From positions 9,926 to 73,925 of the forward strand of contig JBIOJM010000004.1 in the NCBI GenBank assembly GCA_044450785.1: DNA of 64,000 nucleotides. Direction: 5' to 3'. The DNA comes from JBIOJM01 sp044450785 (GTDB taxonomy: Bacteria > Planctomycetota > Planctomycetia > Isosphaerales > Isosphaeraceae). The notes under the pieces are model-generated. The model was not told the origin of the DNA. It did not search any database and was given only the letters and a program-made list of their open reading frames with translations. The position numbers and the translations under genes are program-made. Of this stretch, positions 34,100 through 43,224 are shown one piece after another (the stretch's first letter is position 1; the number at the start of each line of letters is the position of its first letter).

Positions 34100-34435
34100 A
34101 TGACATGCAACGGGTGCCAACAGTCCTTGATCTCAGCCGAGACCGGCCGCGAATGATCGATCGCCGCCTCGCGATTGCCTTGGGCGTTCTGCTGGATACC
34201 GGCGAGAATCGTTGACGATCCCGGCGAACTCGTGACGATTGGCTCGGAGGACTTCTCGAACTCAGGTCACATGGGTGGCCTGGTCGGCGGCTTGATCCTC
34301 GGGCTTGTTCTTCCATCGGCCCTGCTGACCGACCGCGCCGAGCTGGCCGGACGGCCGGTCACCCGCCTTGAGACCGGCATCGCGATCGCCGCGCTCGTCG
34401 GCACGGCAGTCTTTTTCCTGCCGCACTTGACCTGA
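34100..34435 (+). pseudogene. Relic of a rhomboid-type membrane protease
   Basis: From 34250 the frame encodes SEDFSNSGHMGGLVGGLILGLVLPSALL, which matches the rhomboid segment carrying the second catalytic residue (GHMGGLVGG), then one more TM helix up to the stop at 34435. The catalytic Gly-x-Ser helix is missing. At 34100 a separate frame begins MTCNGCQQSLISAETGR and stops early, perhaps the zinc-ribbon start of the same gene. A large internal deletion is inferred. Confidence 0.5.
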
Positions 34436-34447
34436 GTAGGCCGGCCC

Positions 34448-35605
34448 TCATTTCCTGTTGGGCCGGGTGTACGCCAGCGCCAGCAGGGCGTAGGCGGTCA
34501 CCAGGTTCGGGTCGCCTTCCATGAACCGGTCGGCGGGGTTGACCCAGCCTCCCTCGCGCTGCTGCCGTTTGGCCAGGGCCGCGACCAGCTCGGCCCTCCA
34601 GTCGTGGGAGGCGCCCGCGGCGTCGGTCAGGGTCGGCTGGCCCAGCACGGCCATCGTCTTGGAGAATGTATGGTAGTAGTAATAGAGGCCTTTTTGTCCA
34701 AGCCCGGGATTCTCATCGAGCGTGTAGTGCTGGGTGATATACGTCAAGGCCGCTTTGACGCGCGGATCGTCGCGGCCGAGCCCTGCGTAAATCATGCTCT
34801 TGAGCCCGGCATAGGTCATGCTGGCGTAGGAGCGGAGGCCGCCGCCGGGCGAATCGCCGGCCATGGTCTGCCCCCCGCCCGCGGCCGTGTAGATGAACCC
34901 ACCGTCGTTGACCTTGGCCGCCCAGGATTGGTCGTTGAACTCGCTCCGGAGGTTTTGGCACCGCGAAACAAAGACGAGTGCTTTCCGCAGGTTGGGATCG
35001 TCGGCGGGCAGGCCGGTCTCGCGGAGGGCTTCGATGAAGAACGCGGTGTTCGACAGGTCGGGCCGGCTGTTGGTGCCGCCGTAGCCAGCGCCGCCGTAGA
35101 AGGCGTCGTCGCGGGTCTTGCCCTCGCCCTCGTCCCACTGCATCCTCTTGAGGAAATCCTGGCCCGCCTTGATCGGGCGGTCGTAGCGGCCGTTGACATT
35201 GGCTTCCCGGAACGCCACGATCGCGATCGAGGTCGTATAGTTGGCGTGGGGAGCCTCGGATAATCCGCCCTTCGGCCCGATGAAGCCTTCCAGATACCCC
35301 AGGGCCTTGGTCACGATGGGGTCGCCGGGCGGAACCTGTCCCGAGCGCAAAAGCGCGGTGACGAGGAGGGCGGTGATCCCCGGCTCGCGCTCTGTCGACC
35401 ATCCTCCCCTGGCATCCTGGCGCGGCCTCAGGAAGGCGACTCCCCGCTCGGTCAGCGTCCGGGCCGACTCCCCGCTTGAACCGGCGGACTTGGCCGCGTC
35501 GTCCGCTCCGAAAGCCCACGACGGCCGCCCGCCGACGCAGGCCAGCAACCCCAAGCTCCGCATGCCGTGGCCAAGAAACCGGCGGCGGGACGTCGTTGCG
35601 GACAT
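34448..35605 (-). CDS. Tat-exported prenyltransferase/squalene-cyclase repeat protein
   Basis: 385 aa from ATG 35605 with AAAGGA 9 nt upstream. The N-terminus SRRRFLGHGMRSLGLLACVGG is a twin-arginine signal. The body consists of alpha-alpha barrel repeats of the cyclase type (GGWSTEREPGITALLVTALL; YGGTNSRPDLSNTAFFIEAL; GGWVNPADRFMEGDPNLVTAYALLAL). No DCTAE or DxDD catalytic motif is visible, so it is more likely a periplasmic binding protein of this fold than a terpene cyclase. Divergent from the GH5 gene. Confidence 0.75.
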   Translation of the reverse strand: MSATTSRRRFLGHGMRSLGLLACVGGRPSWAFGADDAAKSAGSSGESARTLTERGVAFLRPRQDARGGWSTEREPGITALLVTALLRSGQVPPGDPIVTKALGYLEGFIGPKGGLSEAPHANYTTSIAIVAFREANVNGRYDRPIKAGQDFLKRMQWDEGEGKTRDDAFYGGAGYGGTNSRPDLSNTAFFIEALRETGLPADDPNLRKALVFVSRCQNLRSEFNDQSWAAKVNDGGFIYTAAGGGQTMAGDSPGGGLRSYASMTYAGLKSMIYAGLGRDDPRVKAALTYITQHYTLDENPGLGQKGLYYYYHTFSKTMAVLGQPTLTDAAGASHDWRAELVAALAKRQQREGGWVNPADRFMEGDPNLVTAYALLALAYTRPNRK

Positions 35606-35758
35606 CGGTCTCGATCCTTTCTGCATGAGGCCTGGTCGTTGCACGCCCGGGCCGCACGTTGCTCCGCAGCGCCCTGGGCTATTCCAATCGAGGGTCGAAC
35701 TTCCGTATACCATTGTAGCGGCCCGACGCGACTCGATCGAGAGAAAGCCTGGTCTTTC

Positions 35759-37021
35759 ATGAATACAAGATTTCTGAAACACAAAATGATCCTCGCTCTT
35801 TGCTGCGCCCTGGGACCGGTTCCGGCCCGGGCAGACGGCGAGCCGGTCAAGCTGACCGGCGCGGCGCGTTTCGACCTGTCGGCCGACGCCCCGGCCGGCG
35901 CACTCGAGAACGGCCTGGTGGTCGCGGGGAACGGGACCATTTCGCGGATGAGCTGGGCGCCCGAGTCCGACCAGCCGCGAGGCTACACGGTGAGCTTCCC
36001 GGTCACATTTCTGGGCTGGCGCTCGCTGGCAGTCCGGTTCACTCCAGCCCGCGCCGGCACGATCACGCTGACGTTGATGGGGCCGTGGGAGGAGGCCTCG
36101 AAGGGGGTGATCTACCGGCAGGAGGTCCTGTGGGACGACATTCGAGCGGAAGGCGCGGCCTTGACTCACGGCGGTTTCGAATCGCCGGGTGATGAGCGGG
36201 CCACCGGCTGGCAAGGCGGTGGCGGAGTTGTCGTCCAGCAGACTTCGGAGGTCCCCGCCGCGGAGGGGTCACACTACGCACGGACCTGGCATGATCAGAC
36301 GCTCTTCACCACGCTCAAAGTCACCGGAGGCCGGCCGGTAACGCTCCGAGTCCGTGCGCGCGCGGTCCGCCCGGCGAGCCTGATCGAGATGAAGCGGATC
36401 GTTGGCCGTTCCACGCCCGCTCACCGGGCCGCGCGACGGTTCCTCCGCGGCGCCAACCTGGGCAACGGCCTGGAAGTCCCCCCTGGTCAGGACTGGGGTG
36501 TCCACTACACGCCGGAGGACCTCCGCCAGATCCGCGCCCAAGGGTTCGACCACGACCCTTTTTACTTCACGCATCAGGGGGCCGACTGGGCCGGACCCGA
36601 CACCAAGGTAACCGGCATCCTCTTTCCCGGGCCGCCGGCCCGACCGCTGGTTCCCGACCCGAGGCTGAAGCTCAACTCCTGGGTCCTGAACTGGCTCAAG
36701 GCATACAACACCGAACCCGCTATCAGAAACCCGAGCAGCCCGGGTGCATTCCAAGGCGCGATCGACCAGGCCGAGGAGTGGTCCAGCTACTACGGCCGGC
36801 CAGTCCACTTCGGCGAGTTCGGCTGTCTCGGCACGGCCGATCCCGGATCCCGCGCCCACTACTACCGTGCCTTTCGTGAGTCCGCCGAGAAAGCAAAGAT
36901 CGGCTGGGCCATCTGGGACTGGAAGGCCAACTTCCACTACTGGAACGCGAAGACCGGCCGTCCCGAGCCCGGCATGCATGAGGCACTGTTCGACCCATCG
37001 ACATCGCCAAAGATCGAGTGA
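35759..37021 (+). CDS. Exported GH5 (cellulase)-like protein with internal catalytic-domain deletion
   Basis: 420 aa, ATG 35759; signal peptide MNTRFLKHKMILALCCALG...PARA. Residues ~25-220 form a beta-rich carbohydrate-binding-like domain (WEEASKGVIYRQEVLWDDI). Then a GH5 domain begins (FLRGANLGNGLEVPPGQDWG) but after RAQGFDH it jumps to DPFYFTHQGADWAGP, which in GH5 enzymes lies about 150 residues later. The part with the acid/base NE motif is missing; the nucleophile region (VHFGEFGCLG) and end (IGWAIWDWKANF) remain. The frame is intact, but hydrolysis is unlikely. Confidence 0.7.
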   Translation: MNTRFLKHKMILALCCALGPVPARADGEPVKLTGAARFDLSADAPAGALENGLVVAGNGTISRMSWAPESDQPRGYTVSFPVTFLGWRSLAVRFTPARAGTITLTLMGPWEEASKGVIYRQEVLWDDIRAEGAALTHGGFESPGDERATGWQGGGGVVVQQTSEVPAAEGSHYARTWHDQTLFTTLKVTGGRPVTLRVRARAVRPASLIEMKRIVGRSTPAHRAARRFLRGANLGNGLEVPPGQDWGVHYTPEDLRQIRAQGFDHDPFYFTHQGADWAGPDTKVTGILFPGPPARPLVPDPRLKLNSWVLNWLKAYNTEPAIRNPSSPGAFQGAIDQAEEWSSYYGRPVHFGEFGCLGTADPGSRAHYYRAFRESAEKAKIGWAIWDWKANFHYWNAKTGRPEPGMHEALFDPSTSPKIE

Positions 37022-37142
37022 TCCGTCCTCTTCGCCCAGCGATTCGCGGTCGGAGCCACCATATTCTTCGAGAAGCGAAACTCCAGCTCCGGGTTCCCGG
37101 GCATCCCTTGCCGCGAGGAACGTGGCGGAGTACGTTGGCGTG

Positions 37143-37415
37143 ATGGAGTTTGAATGGGATCCCGATAAAGCTGTCCGCAATTTGGCTAAACACAGCGTTT
37201 CGTTCCATGAGGCGGCGACCATCTTTGGAGACCCGCTCGCCCTCACATTCTCCGATCCCGATCATTCGGACGAGGAGGATCGTTTTTTGACTTTCGGTCT
37301 TTCCAGTGAAGGCCGTATGCTGGTCGTATCTCACACCGACAGGGAAGATTGCACCCGAATCATCAGCGCTCGGCGAGCCACGCGCAAGGAGAAAAAACTT
37401 TATGAAAAAGGATGA
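37143..37415 (+). CDS. brnT: BrnT-type toxin
   Basis: 90 aa from ATG 37143. The family pattern is complete: MEFEWDPDKAVRNLAKHSVSFHEAATIFGDPLALTF, then EDRFLTFGLSSEGRMLVVSHTDRE and RIISARRATRKEKKLYE. BrnT is a RelE-fold ribonuclease that halts translation. It overlaps the next gene by 14 nt, the usual BrnT-antitoxin arrangement. Confidence 0.88.
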   Translation: MEFEWDPDKAVRNLAKHSVSFHEAATIFGDPLALTFSDPDHSDEEDRFLTFGLSSEGRMLVVSHTDREDCTRIISARRATRKEKKLYEKG

Positions 37416-37617
37416 CGCCACAACGAAGGATGACGACCTCCGGTCCGAGTACGACGCCTCGGTGCTCAAAGGAGGCATCCGGGGCAAATACCTGGATCGT
37501 TACCGATCCGGCACGAATCTCGCGCTCCTGGCGCCCGACACACGAGCGGCATTTCCCACCGACGAGGCCGTCAACCAGGCACTTCGAACGGTGATGCGAG
37601 GACACAAAGCCTCCTGA
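37402..37617 (+). CDS. Antitoxin partner of BrnT
   Basis: 71 aa, ATG 37402, starting inside the end of the toxin gene. DDDLRSEYDASVLKGGIRGKYLDRYRSGTNLALLAPDTRAAFPTDEAVNQALRTVMR resembles antitoxins found beside BrnT in planctomycetes and cyanobacteria rather than classical BrnA. The C-terminal helices probably bind DNA. Function is inferred from position. Confidence 0.7.
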   Translation: MKKDDATTKDDDLRSEYDASVLKGGIRGKYLDRYRSGTNLALLAPDTRAAFPTDEAVNQALRTVMRGHKAS

Positions 37618-37780
37618 CCATCGGCACGACGGTCCGTGGCACCTGGTTCAGAGCCAGCGAGAAGCTCTTTTGGGACGGAATGCTCGCGAGTCGGCCCGCG
37701 AATCCACGCGATCCCCAGCTCTGAAACCGTCGCGACGCGTTTTCGACCCTGTCCTCTCGACTCGCGAAAGATCACCACTC

Positions 37781-39886
37781 ATGACTTCATCCTCGTCCGA
37801 ATCCGCGTCCGCCCCGGCTCACAAGACCAATCGTCTGGCCGGTGAGACCAGCCCATACCTGCTCCAGCACGCGACCAACCCGGTCGACTGGCATCCCTGG
37901 GGACCGGAGGCCCTGGCCAGGGCCAAGTCCGAGAATAAGCCGGTCTTCTTGTCGATCGGCTATTCGGCCTGCCACTGGTGCCACGTCATGGAGAGGGAGA
38001 GCTTTGAGAACCCGGACATCGCCGCCCTGATGAACGAGCACTTCGTCAACATCAAGGTCGATCGGGAAGAGCGACCCGACCTGGACCAGATCTACATGTC
38101 GGCGGTGATGGCGATGACGGGGCAGGGCGGCTGGCCAATGTCGGTGTTCCTCACGCCCGAGCTCAAGCCGTTCTTCGGCGGCACGTATTTTCCGCCGTCC
38201 GACTCCCGGGGCATGGCCGGTTTTCCCCGCGTCCTCGAGAGCGTGCACCAAGCCTGGCAGGAACGGCAAGAGGAGATCAAGGCGTCGGCGGCCGAGATGA
38301 CCGAGCAGTTGAGGACGTTCGGCGCGATTTCCAAGGGATCCGGCGAGCTCGACTTCAAGGTGCTCGACCAGGCCGCCCGGGCCACGATGCGCAACTTTGA
38401 CCCGCTCCACGGCGGGTTCGGCCACGCGCCCAAGTTTCCGCATCCCATGGACCTCAAGGTGCTGTTGCGGCATCACGCCCGCACGGGCGACACCCAGTCA
38501 CTCCAGGTCGTGCGGCACACCCTCGACAAGATGGCCCGAGGCGGTATCTACGACCAGCTTGGCGGCGGTTTTGCGCGATACGCGACCGACGACCGCTGGC
38601 TGGTTCCCCATTTCGAGAAAATGCTCTACGACAACGCACTCCTGTCCACGGTCTATCTCGAGGGGTACCAGTTGACACGTGATCCTGATTTCGGCCGGGT
38701 TGCCCGCGAGACGATGGACTACGTCCTGGGCCGGATGACCGGGGACGAGGGAGGTTTCTATTCGACCGAGGACGCCGACAGCGAGGGAGTGGAAGGGAAG
38801 TACTACGTCTGGTCGCTCGCCGAGGTGACCGCGGTACTCGGCGCGGAGCGCGCTAAAATATTTTGTTATGTCTACGACGTCACGGAGCAAGGCAACTGGG
38901 AGGACCAAAACATCCTCAACCTGCCGAGGACGATCAGCCAGGCGGCCAAACTGCTCGGCCGCGACGAGGTCGAGCTCAGTGCCGAGCTGAAGGTCAGCCG
39001 GGCCGAGCTGCTGGCAGTGCGGCAAAAACGCGTGCCACCGGCCAAGGACACCAAGGTCTTGGTCTCATGGAATGGCCTGATGATCGCCGCCCTGGCCGAA
39101 GCAGGGCGCATTCTCGAGGACGATCGGTATCTCGACGCCGCGCGCCTTGCCGCCGGTTTCATCCTCGACCGGCTGAGGCGCGACGACGGGCGCCTGCTCC
39201 ACACCTCCAAGGACGGTCTGGCCAAGCTCGACGCCTATGTCGACGACTACGCCGACCTGATCGACGGTCTGACGCGATTGTACGAGGCCACTGGCGAGCC
39301 GCGCTGGATCGAGTCGGCACTGGAGCTGGCCCGGATCATGATCGAAGAGTTTGCCGACGCGGAGCAGGGGGGGTTCTTCTTCACCGGCCGCCGCCATGAG
39401 GCGCTGATCGCCCGGCAGAAGGACGTTCACGACAACGCGACGCCATCCGGCAACGGCATGGCCGCCACCGCCCTGATCCGGCTGGGTGCCTTGACTGGTC
39501 GCGATGACCTGACGCAGGCCGGCCGTAGGTCACTCGAATCAGTCCAGGAGGTGCTCGAGCGCCAGCCGGCCGCGGCAGGACAGAGCCTGGTCGCGCTCGA
39601 CTTCCTTTTGGGCTCAATCCGCGAATTCGCCGTGATCGCCGGCCCCGACGCCGGTGAGCTCCGCGCGGTCTTGGAAGCGATCGCCAGACCGTTCCTACCG
39701 CACAAGGTCGTCGCCCCGGCCACGCCCGAGCAGGCCGCCGCGCTCGCCGGCAAAGTCCCGTTGCTGGCCGATCGACCGCCTCGTGAGGGCCGAACCACGA
39801 CCTATATCTGCCAACACTTCACCTGCCGTGAGCCGGTCGTCGGCGTCGCTGGGGTCGGTGCGGCTCTTGTTGACCGGAAATCGTGA
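37781..39886 (+). CDS. YyaL/SSP411-type thioredoxin-domain protein (DUF255)
   Basis: 701 aa, ATG 37781. The N-terminus is a thioredoxin-like DUF255 domain: NRLAGETSPYLLQHATNPVDWHPW, then SACHWCHVMERESFE with a C-x-x-C at about 64-67, then GGWPMSVFLTPELKPFFGGTYFP. The remaining ~500 residues form an (alpha/alpha)6 barrel like sugar epimerases. Conserved across bacteria and eukaryotes (spermatogenesis-associated protein 20) with no settled biochemical role. Full length. Confidence 0.88.
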   Translation: MTSSSSESASAPAHKTNRLAGETSPYLLQHATNPVDWHPWGPEALARAKSENKPVFLSIGYSACHWCHVMERESFENPDIAALMNEHFVNIKVDREERPDLDQIYMSAVMAMTGQGGWPMSVFLTPELKPFFGGTYFPPSDSRGMAGFPRVLESVHQAWQERQEEIKASAAEMTEQLRTFGAISKGSGELDFKVLDQAARATMRNFDPLHGGFGHAPKFPHPMDLKVLLRHHARTGDTQSLQVVRHTLDKMARGGIYDQLGGGFARYATDDRWLVPHFEKMLYDNALLSTVYLEGYQLTRDPDFGRVARETMDYVLGRMTGDEGGFYSTEDADSEGVEGKYYVWSLAEVTAVLGAERAKIFCYVYDVTEQGNWEDQNILNLPRTISQAAKLLGRDEVELSAELKVSRAELLAVRQKRVPPAKDTKVLVSWNGLMIAALAEAGRILEDDRYLDAARLAAGFILDRLRRDDGRLLHTSKDGLAKLDAYVDDYADLIDGLTRLYEATGEPRWIESALELARIMIEEFADAEQGGFFFTGRRHEALIARQKDVHDNATPSGNGMAATALIRLGALTGRDDLTQAGRRSLESVQEVLERQPAAAGQSLVALDFLLGSIREFAVIAGPDAGELRAVLEAIARPFLPHKVVAPATPEQAAALAGKVPLLADRPPREGRTTTYICQHFTCREPVVGVAGVGAALVDRKS

Positions 39887-40195
39887 CGAATCCGCGGCCC
39901 ATGTCGTCCCTTCGTCCGCAACGCGGGAAGCCTACCAGGAGCCGGCACGGTCTGGGTTGATGACACCCGCATCCGCGTTCCTGCGTGGGCCGGCGTCGGC
40001 GCTCCGGCTCACTACCTACGCTTCACGGCTATGGGGGAAACACCGAGGAGTATGCGAAGGGAGATCTCGGCCCGATGGGGTGCCAGGGTCGGTGCGAGCG
40101 CTGACGGTTATGAGGTAAACGTCGATGACGATGGCGCACACGTCGTGTGTTGGGGAAAAAGCGCGCCAGGCGCCACGGCCTTGCGGGAATTGGAG
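39887..40195. other. Intergenic gap after the thioredoxin gene
   Basis: A 77-codon frame (40031-40264, DGYEVNVDDDGAHVVCWGK) starts here and overlaps the 3' end of the opposite-strand ATPase gene by 69 bp. Its composition is protein-like, but it has no recognisable family or good ribosome site, so I do not call it as a gene. Nothing else is evident. Confidence 0.4.
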
Positions 40196-41776
40196 TTACG
40201 TCTCAGGGAATTTTTCTTCGTCGAACGTGTCCGAGAAGCAACGTCCTATGAGGTTGTTACTTAGGCGTGACGGCTGGTTTTTGGGCCGATTCGTCTTGGT
40301 GAGGGTGATCAGGTGTTTTTCGCGGTTTTTCTCGAACGCAATGGATATGCCGTGCAAGCGGAGGTGGGGGGCAATGCGGCGCAGCTCCTTGGCGAGAGTT
40401 GAAGGCGCTTTTGGCCACTGGCGTAAGGCACGAACCTTCTTTTCCACGAGCGTGTTGAGCTGGGCGAGCAGCTCGGCGGAGGTTCCGGACCAATCGTTCA
40501 ACTCGTGGGCCCACTCGAGCAGGAAGCTCGCCACGGGCGACTCTTCGATGTGCGTGACGGCCGCATCACAACGATTGTCGTTGTAGTCTGAGAGAACCGT
40601 ACCGGCCGGCCACCGCAGGTTTCGGCCGACCGCCTCGGCGAATACAGCGAAGTCGGCCATGCGGGGCAATTCCGCCAGCTCGACCGACGGCAGTTCGCGC
40701 AAGCCCCCCGCGACGGCGTCGAGCAGACCTCCCAGGATCCGCGGATAGTCCTGGTTGAACAACTGCCAAAACCGATCCTCGCGGAGGCGTTTGGCCGGCG
40801 CGATCGGCGGCAAGTGGTTGAACAGCGAGCGATCGCTCAAGTCGCTTCGCCGCACGAACTCTTCGATGCCGCTCAAGATCACAGGGCGCTGGGCGTGGAT
40901 GACGCGCTGCTCATCGTCGGAAAACGACGCATGGCCATCGAAGGCGCCCCCGGTGGACAGCAGGCACAGGGCATCGGAAAGCCAGTCCGGTATCACGCGG
41001 ATATTGTCGTAAGCCACGAGCCAACGGTTGACGGTTGAGCGCATCAAGCCGCGGACTGTTCGTGGCTCACCCCGCAGGGGGGAGGCGTGCGGGTCGATGA
41101 GCATCCGGACGATCTTCGCCAGGCTGGTCTTGGCCGCGCCCGTCTCTCCGTAGAGCGCCAGGACGGGATAGGGCCCGACGGGCCGGATTGCGTTGGCCAT
41201 CCAGACGATCAAGAGGCGGAAATCGGACTCGCTGATATTGACGTAGGGGCGGAGCAACTCGATCGAGCCGTCGCGGCTGGGCGCGGGCAGGGGCAGGTAC
41301 TCCGGGGGGCGTCGAAAGTGGATGCGGGGGTGTTCGACGACCGACCAGCCCTCGGGGCCGATCTTGACGGCATGGCCGCCGGGATCACCGAGGTCGAGGT
41401 AACAGTCGGAGGCGTGGCCGCCGCCATTGCCGTCGTGGCCGACGCGAATGAAGATCGACGGCGTGCCGCCCTCGAACCGCGCGGTGGCCTCGAGCTTGGC
41501 GAGGGCGCGGCGGATGGACCAGTCGGAAGGGACCTCGAGGCATTCGCGGAAGTAGCCTTCGATCAGCCAGGCGCGGAATGCCGGGGACCTGAGTGCAAAG
41601 ACCTCGGGGCGGCCGGCGACCGAGACCTGGGCGTAAAAGCGGCCGTCGGTCGAGTGCAAGAACCCGACGGTCGCGGTGAGGCGCAGCAGCGCCTTGACCG
41701 GTCCCTCGTACTCCTGGGGATTGTCGATGGTCTCGTCGCTCGGTGATGGGGCGATCATTACAAAATCCTCGTTCAT
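40196..41776 (-). CDS. P-loop ATPase of mobile-element type (primase/helicase-like)
   Basis: 526 aa, ATG 41776. Walker A GETGAAKT at about 210-217, with a downstream TVNRWLVAYDNI (Walker B-like) and QRVIHAQRPVILSGIEEF sensor region. This resembles the helicase half of phage and plasmid primases and DUF927-type ATPases. The N-terminal ~190 residues carry no primase motif that I can see. Its start overlaps the stop of the upstream HTH gene (ATGA), so both are one unit. Likely role: DNA-dependent ATPase of an integrated element. The recipient process is unknown. Confidence 0.6.
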   Translation of the reverse strand: MNEDFVMIAPSPSDETIDNPQEYEGPVKALLRLTATVGFLHSTDGRFYAQVSVAGRPEVFALRSPAFRAWLIEGYFRECLEVPSDWSIRRALAKLEATARFEGGTPSIFIRVGHDGNGGGHASDCYLDLGDPGGHAVKIGPEGWSVVEHPRIHFRRPPEYLPLPAPSRDGSIELLRPYVNISESDFRLLIVWMANAIRPVGPYPVLALYGETGAAKTSLAKIVRMLIDPHASPLRGEPRTVRGLMRSTVNRWLVAYDNIRVIPDWLSDALCLLSTGGAFDGHASFSDDEQRVIHAQRPVILSGIEEFVRRSDLSDRSLFNHLPPIAPAKRLREDRFWQLFNQDYPRILGGLLDAVAGGLRELPSVELAELPRMADFAVFAEAVGRNLRWPAGTVLSDYNDNRCDAAVTHIEESPVASFLLEWAHELNDWSGTSAELLAQLNTLVEKKVRALRQWPKAPSTLAKELRRIAPHLRLHGISIAFEKNREKHLITLTKTNRPKNQPSRLSNNLIGRCFSDTFDEEKFPET

Positions 41777-42162
41777 GAGACCTTGGCATCACGTTCGTCA
41801 AGTCGACGTTCGATGTCCGTCATTTGTTCCTCGAGGTCGACGCGCAGCCTGACCGCCATGAATTCCTTGAGGACCCCGCGGGCCGCTTGCAACTGGACGG
41901 ATTCACTCTCGGCCGCTGTCGCCAACGCCGCGATCCGGTCAGCGGCCTTGGTGAGATTGCGGGCCAAATGGCCGAGCGCGCGGTCGAGGGTGCGCCGGCG
42001 AACTTCCTGGACCGTGTCCTTGTATTCTTTGGTTTTTGTCCAGTGATAACACGTCCGTCTGGGAACTCCATTCTTCTTGGCCCAGACCGCGACTCTCTGG
42101 CCGGCGGCCATTGCCACGGCGAACTGGTACTGCTGGTCTGGGTTTGGCTGTTCGTCCGGCAT
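41773..42162 (-). CDS. HTH protein, terminase-small-subunit-like
   Basis: 129 aa, ATG 42162 with GGAGA 7 nt upstream on this strand. An early helix-turn-helix of the transposase/terminase small-subunit kind (QQYQFAVAMAAGQRVAVWAKKNGVPRRTCYHWTKTKEYKDTVQEVRRR) is followed by two long helices (ALGHLARNLTKAADRIAALA; AARGVLKEFMAVRLRVDLEEQM). It probably binds DNA and directs the coupled ATPase. Confidence 0.6.
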   Translation of the reverse strand: MPDEQPNPDQQYQFAVAMAAGQRVAVWAKKNGVPRRTCYHWTKTKEYKDTVQEVRRRTLDRALGHLARNLTKAADRIAALATAAESESVQLQAARGVLKEFMAVRLRVDLEEQMTDIERRLDERDAKVS

Positions 42163-42257
42163 GGTCGTCTCTCCGATCTTGGCGCACCTTTTTCGAGGCT
42201 CGTCGCTGGGAAGAAGAACAGAGAGCGGGGAACGGAAAGAAGACCGGATTCATCTCG

Positions 42258-42285
42258 GTTCTCCGTTGTCCGTTCTCCGTTCTCG
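42258..42285. repeat. Four tandem heptamers (GTTCTCC type)
   Basis: gttctcc-gttgtcc-gttctcc-gttctcg, upstream of the leftward HTH/ATPase pair. Same unit length as the heptamer repeats in the ribosomal operon but a different unit sequence. Confidence 0.75.
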
Positions 42286-42313
42286 AATCGTCGGTACTTC
42301 GTGGGTAAAAAGT

Positions 42314-42438
42314 TGGCACAGTTTGGCTCAAACTGGCACAAAATCGCCTCTGCCGATGGTCGGTATTCTCGCCGTAAATCATTTATAATCCATAATTTCC
42401 GTCGAATGAGCTCTGGCAATCCGGTTTCAAGTGTGCCA
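42314..42438. promoter_or_regulatory. TGGCACA motif cluster upstream of the HTH/ATPase pair
   Basis: TGGCACA occurs at 42314-42320 and 42334-42340 (20 bp apart, two helical turns), flanking the palindrome agtttg-gct-caaact. The inverse TGTGCCA is at 42432-42438. The spacing suggests protein-binding sites, perhaps for the HTH protein encoded downstream. This is inference from the pattern alone. Confidence 0.4.
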
Positions 42439-42708
42439 ACCTTGGATTTGTGTGAACAGATGTCAAGATGGAGAACGCCGCACGGAAAGGCGGAGGACGG
42501 ACGTAATGACGGCGAAGGCCGACGATGAAGAGCCCGATCGAACCCTGGGGTCGAGGTCTGGTTCAAGAGCAGGTTACACCTCAACCAAGTCATCGAAGTT
42601 GCTTTTTTATGCGGAATTATGTTGAGAGGCCGCGAGGACATCCTCGATAAATAGCTTGTCGGCGTTTTGTACCGGCTTTCTTTAGCACGGCTCGTCCAAG
42701 ATTGGGGA

Positions 42709-42728
42709 GCCGGCCACCCGGGGCCGGC
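42709..42728. repeat. REP-like hairpin beside the transposase remnant
   Basis: gccggcc-acccgg-ggccggc: a 7-bp perfect stem with a 6-nt loop. It lies 131 bp upstream of a truncated REP-associated transposase, the normal position for the palindromes these enzymes recognise. Confidence 0.55.
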
Positions 42729-42858
42729 AACGGCGGCCGGGGCGATTCGATCGGCCAGTAATTCGGCGCCACGGGCAAGACGGGGTTCCGGTAGGAGCCG
42801 GCAAAGCGGGACAGGTCCGATATTGGCAGGATAGGAGGTTTTTGATTAATCTTCCGCG

Positions 42859-43224
42859 TTGCCAGAACAGCGCAGGTCGCCCCCTGGTGGGATGGTGTAT
42901 CATGTCTTGAATTACGGCGTCGCGAGAATGCAGCTTTTCGAGAAGCCGGCGGACTTCCAAGCGTTCGAGGGCGTGTTGCGCGAAACGCGCGACGAGGCTC
43001 CAATGCGGATTTGCGCCTATTGCCTGATGCCCAATCATTGGCATTTGTTGCTTTGGCTGGAGTACGATGGCGAACTGGCGGCGCTCATGCAGCGATTGAC
43101 CATCACAGCACGCCTCGGCGCTCTACTTGAATTGTTCGAGATGAACGAGGTTGCTTGTCGTCGCAGAGCCGGGCGAACAATGCCTCAGGGGCCGGAGAAT
43201 TCGGCATGGGCCTGCTCTTCTTGA
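42859..43224 (+). pseudogene. Truncated REP-associated tyrosine transposase (RAYT, Y1_Tnp)
   Basis: Opens with SPPGGMVYHVLNYGVARMQLFEKPADFQAFEGVL and carries RICAYCLMPNHWHLLLW, the HUH-type metal-binding motif (HWH) of the IS200-like Y1 family. After LMQRLTIT the frame changes to unrelated sequence, and the catalytic Tyr region (usually about 50 residues further) is missing. The start is a TTG. Clearly broken; the 3' end overlaps the DUF433 gene on the other strand. Confidence 0.75.

Noticed and set aside
34448..35605. True squalene-hopene cyclase
   Set aside because: It has the repeat fold but no DxDD-type catalytic motif, is shorter than cyclases and is Tat-exported.
40031..40264. Small gene downstream of the thioredoxin-domain gene
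   Set aside because: No family, weak ribosome site and overlap with the ATPase gene on the other strand.
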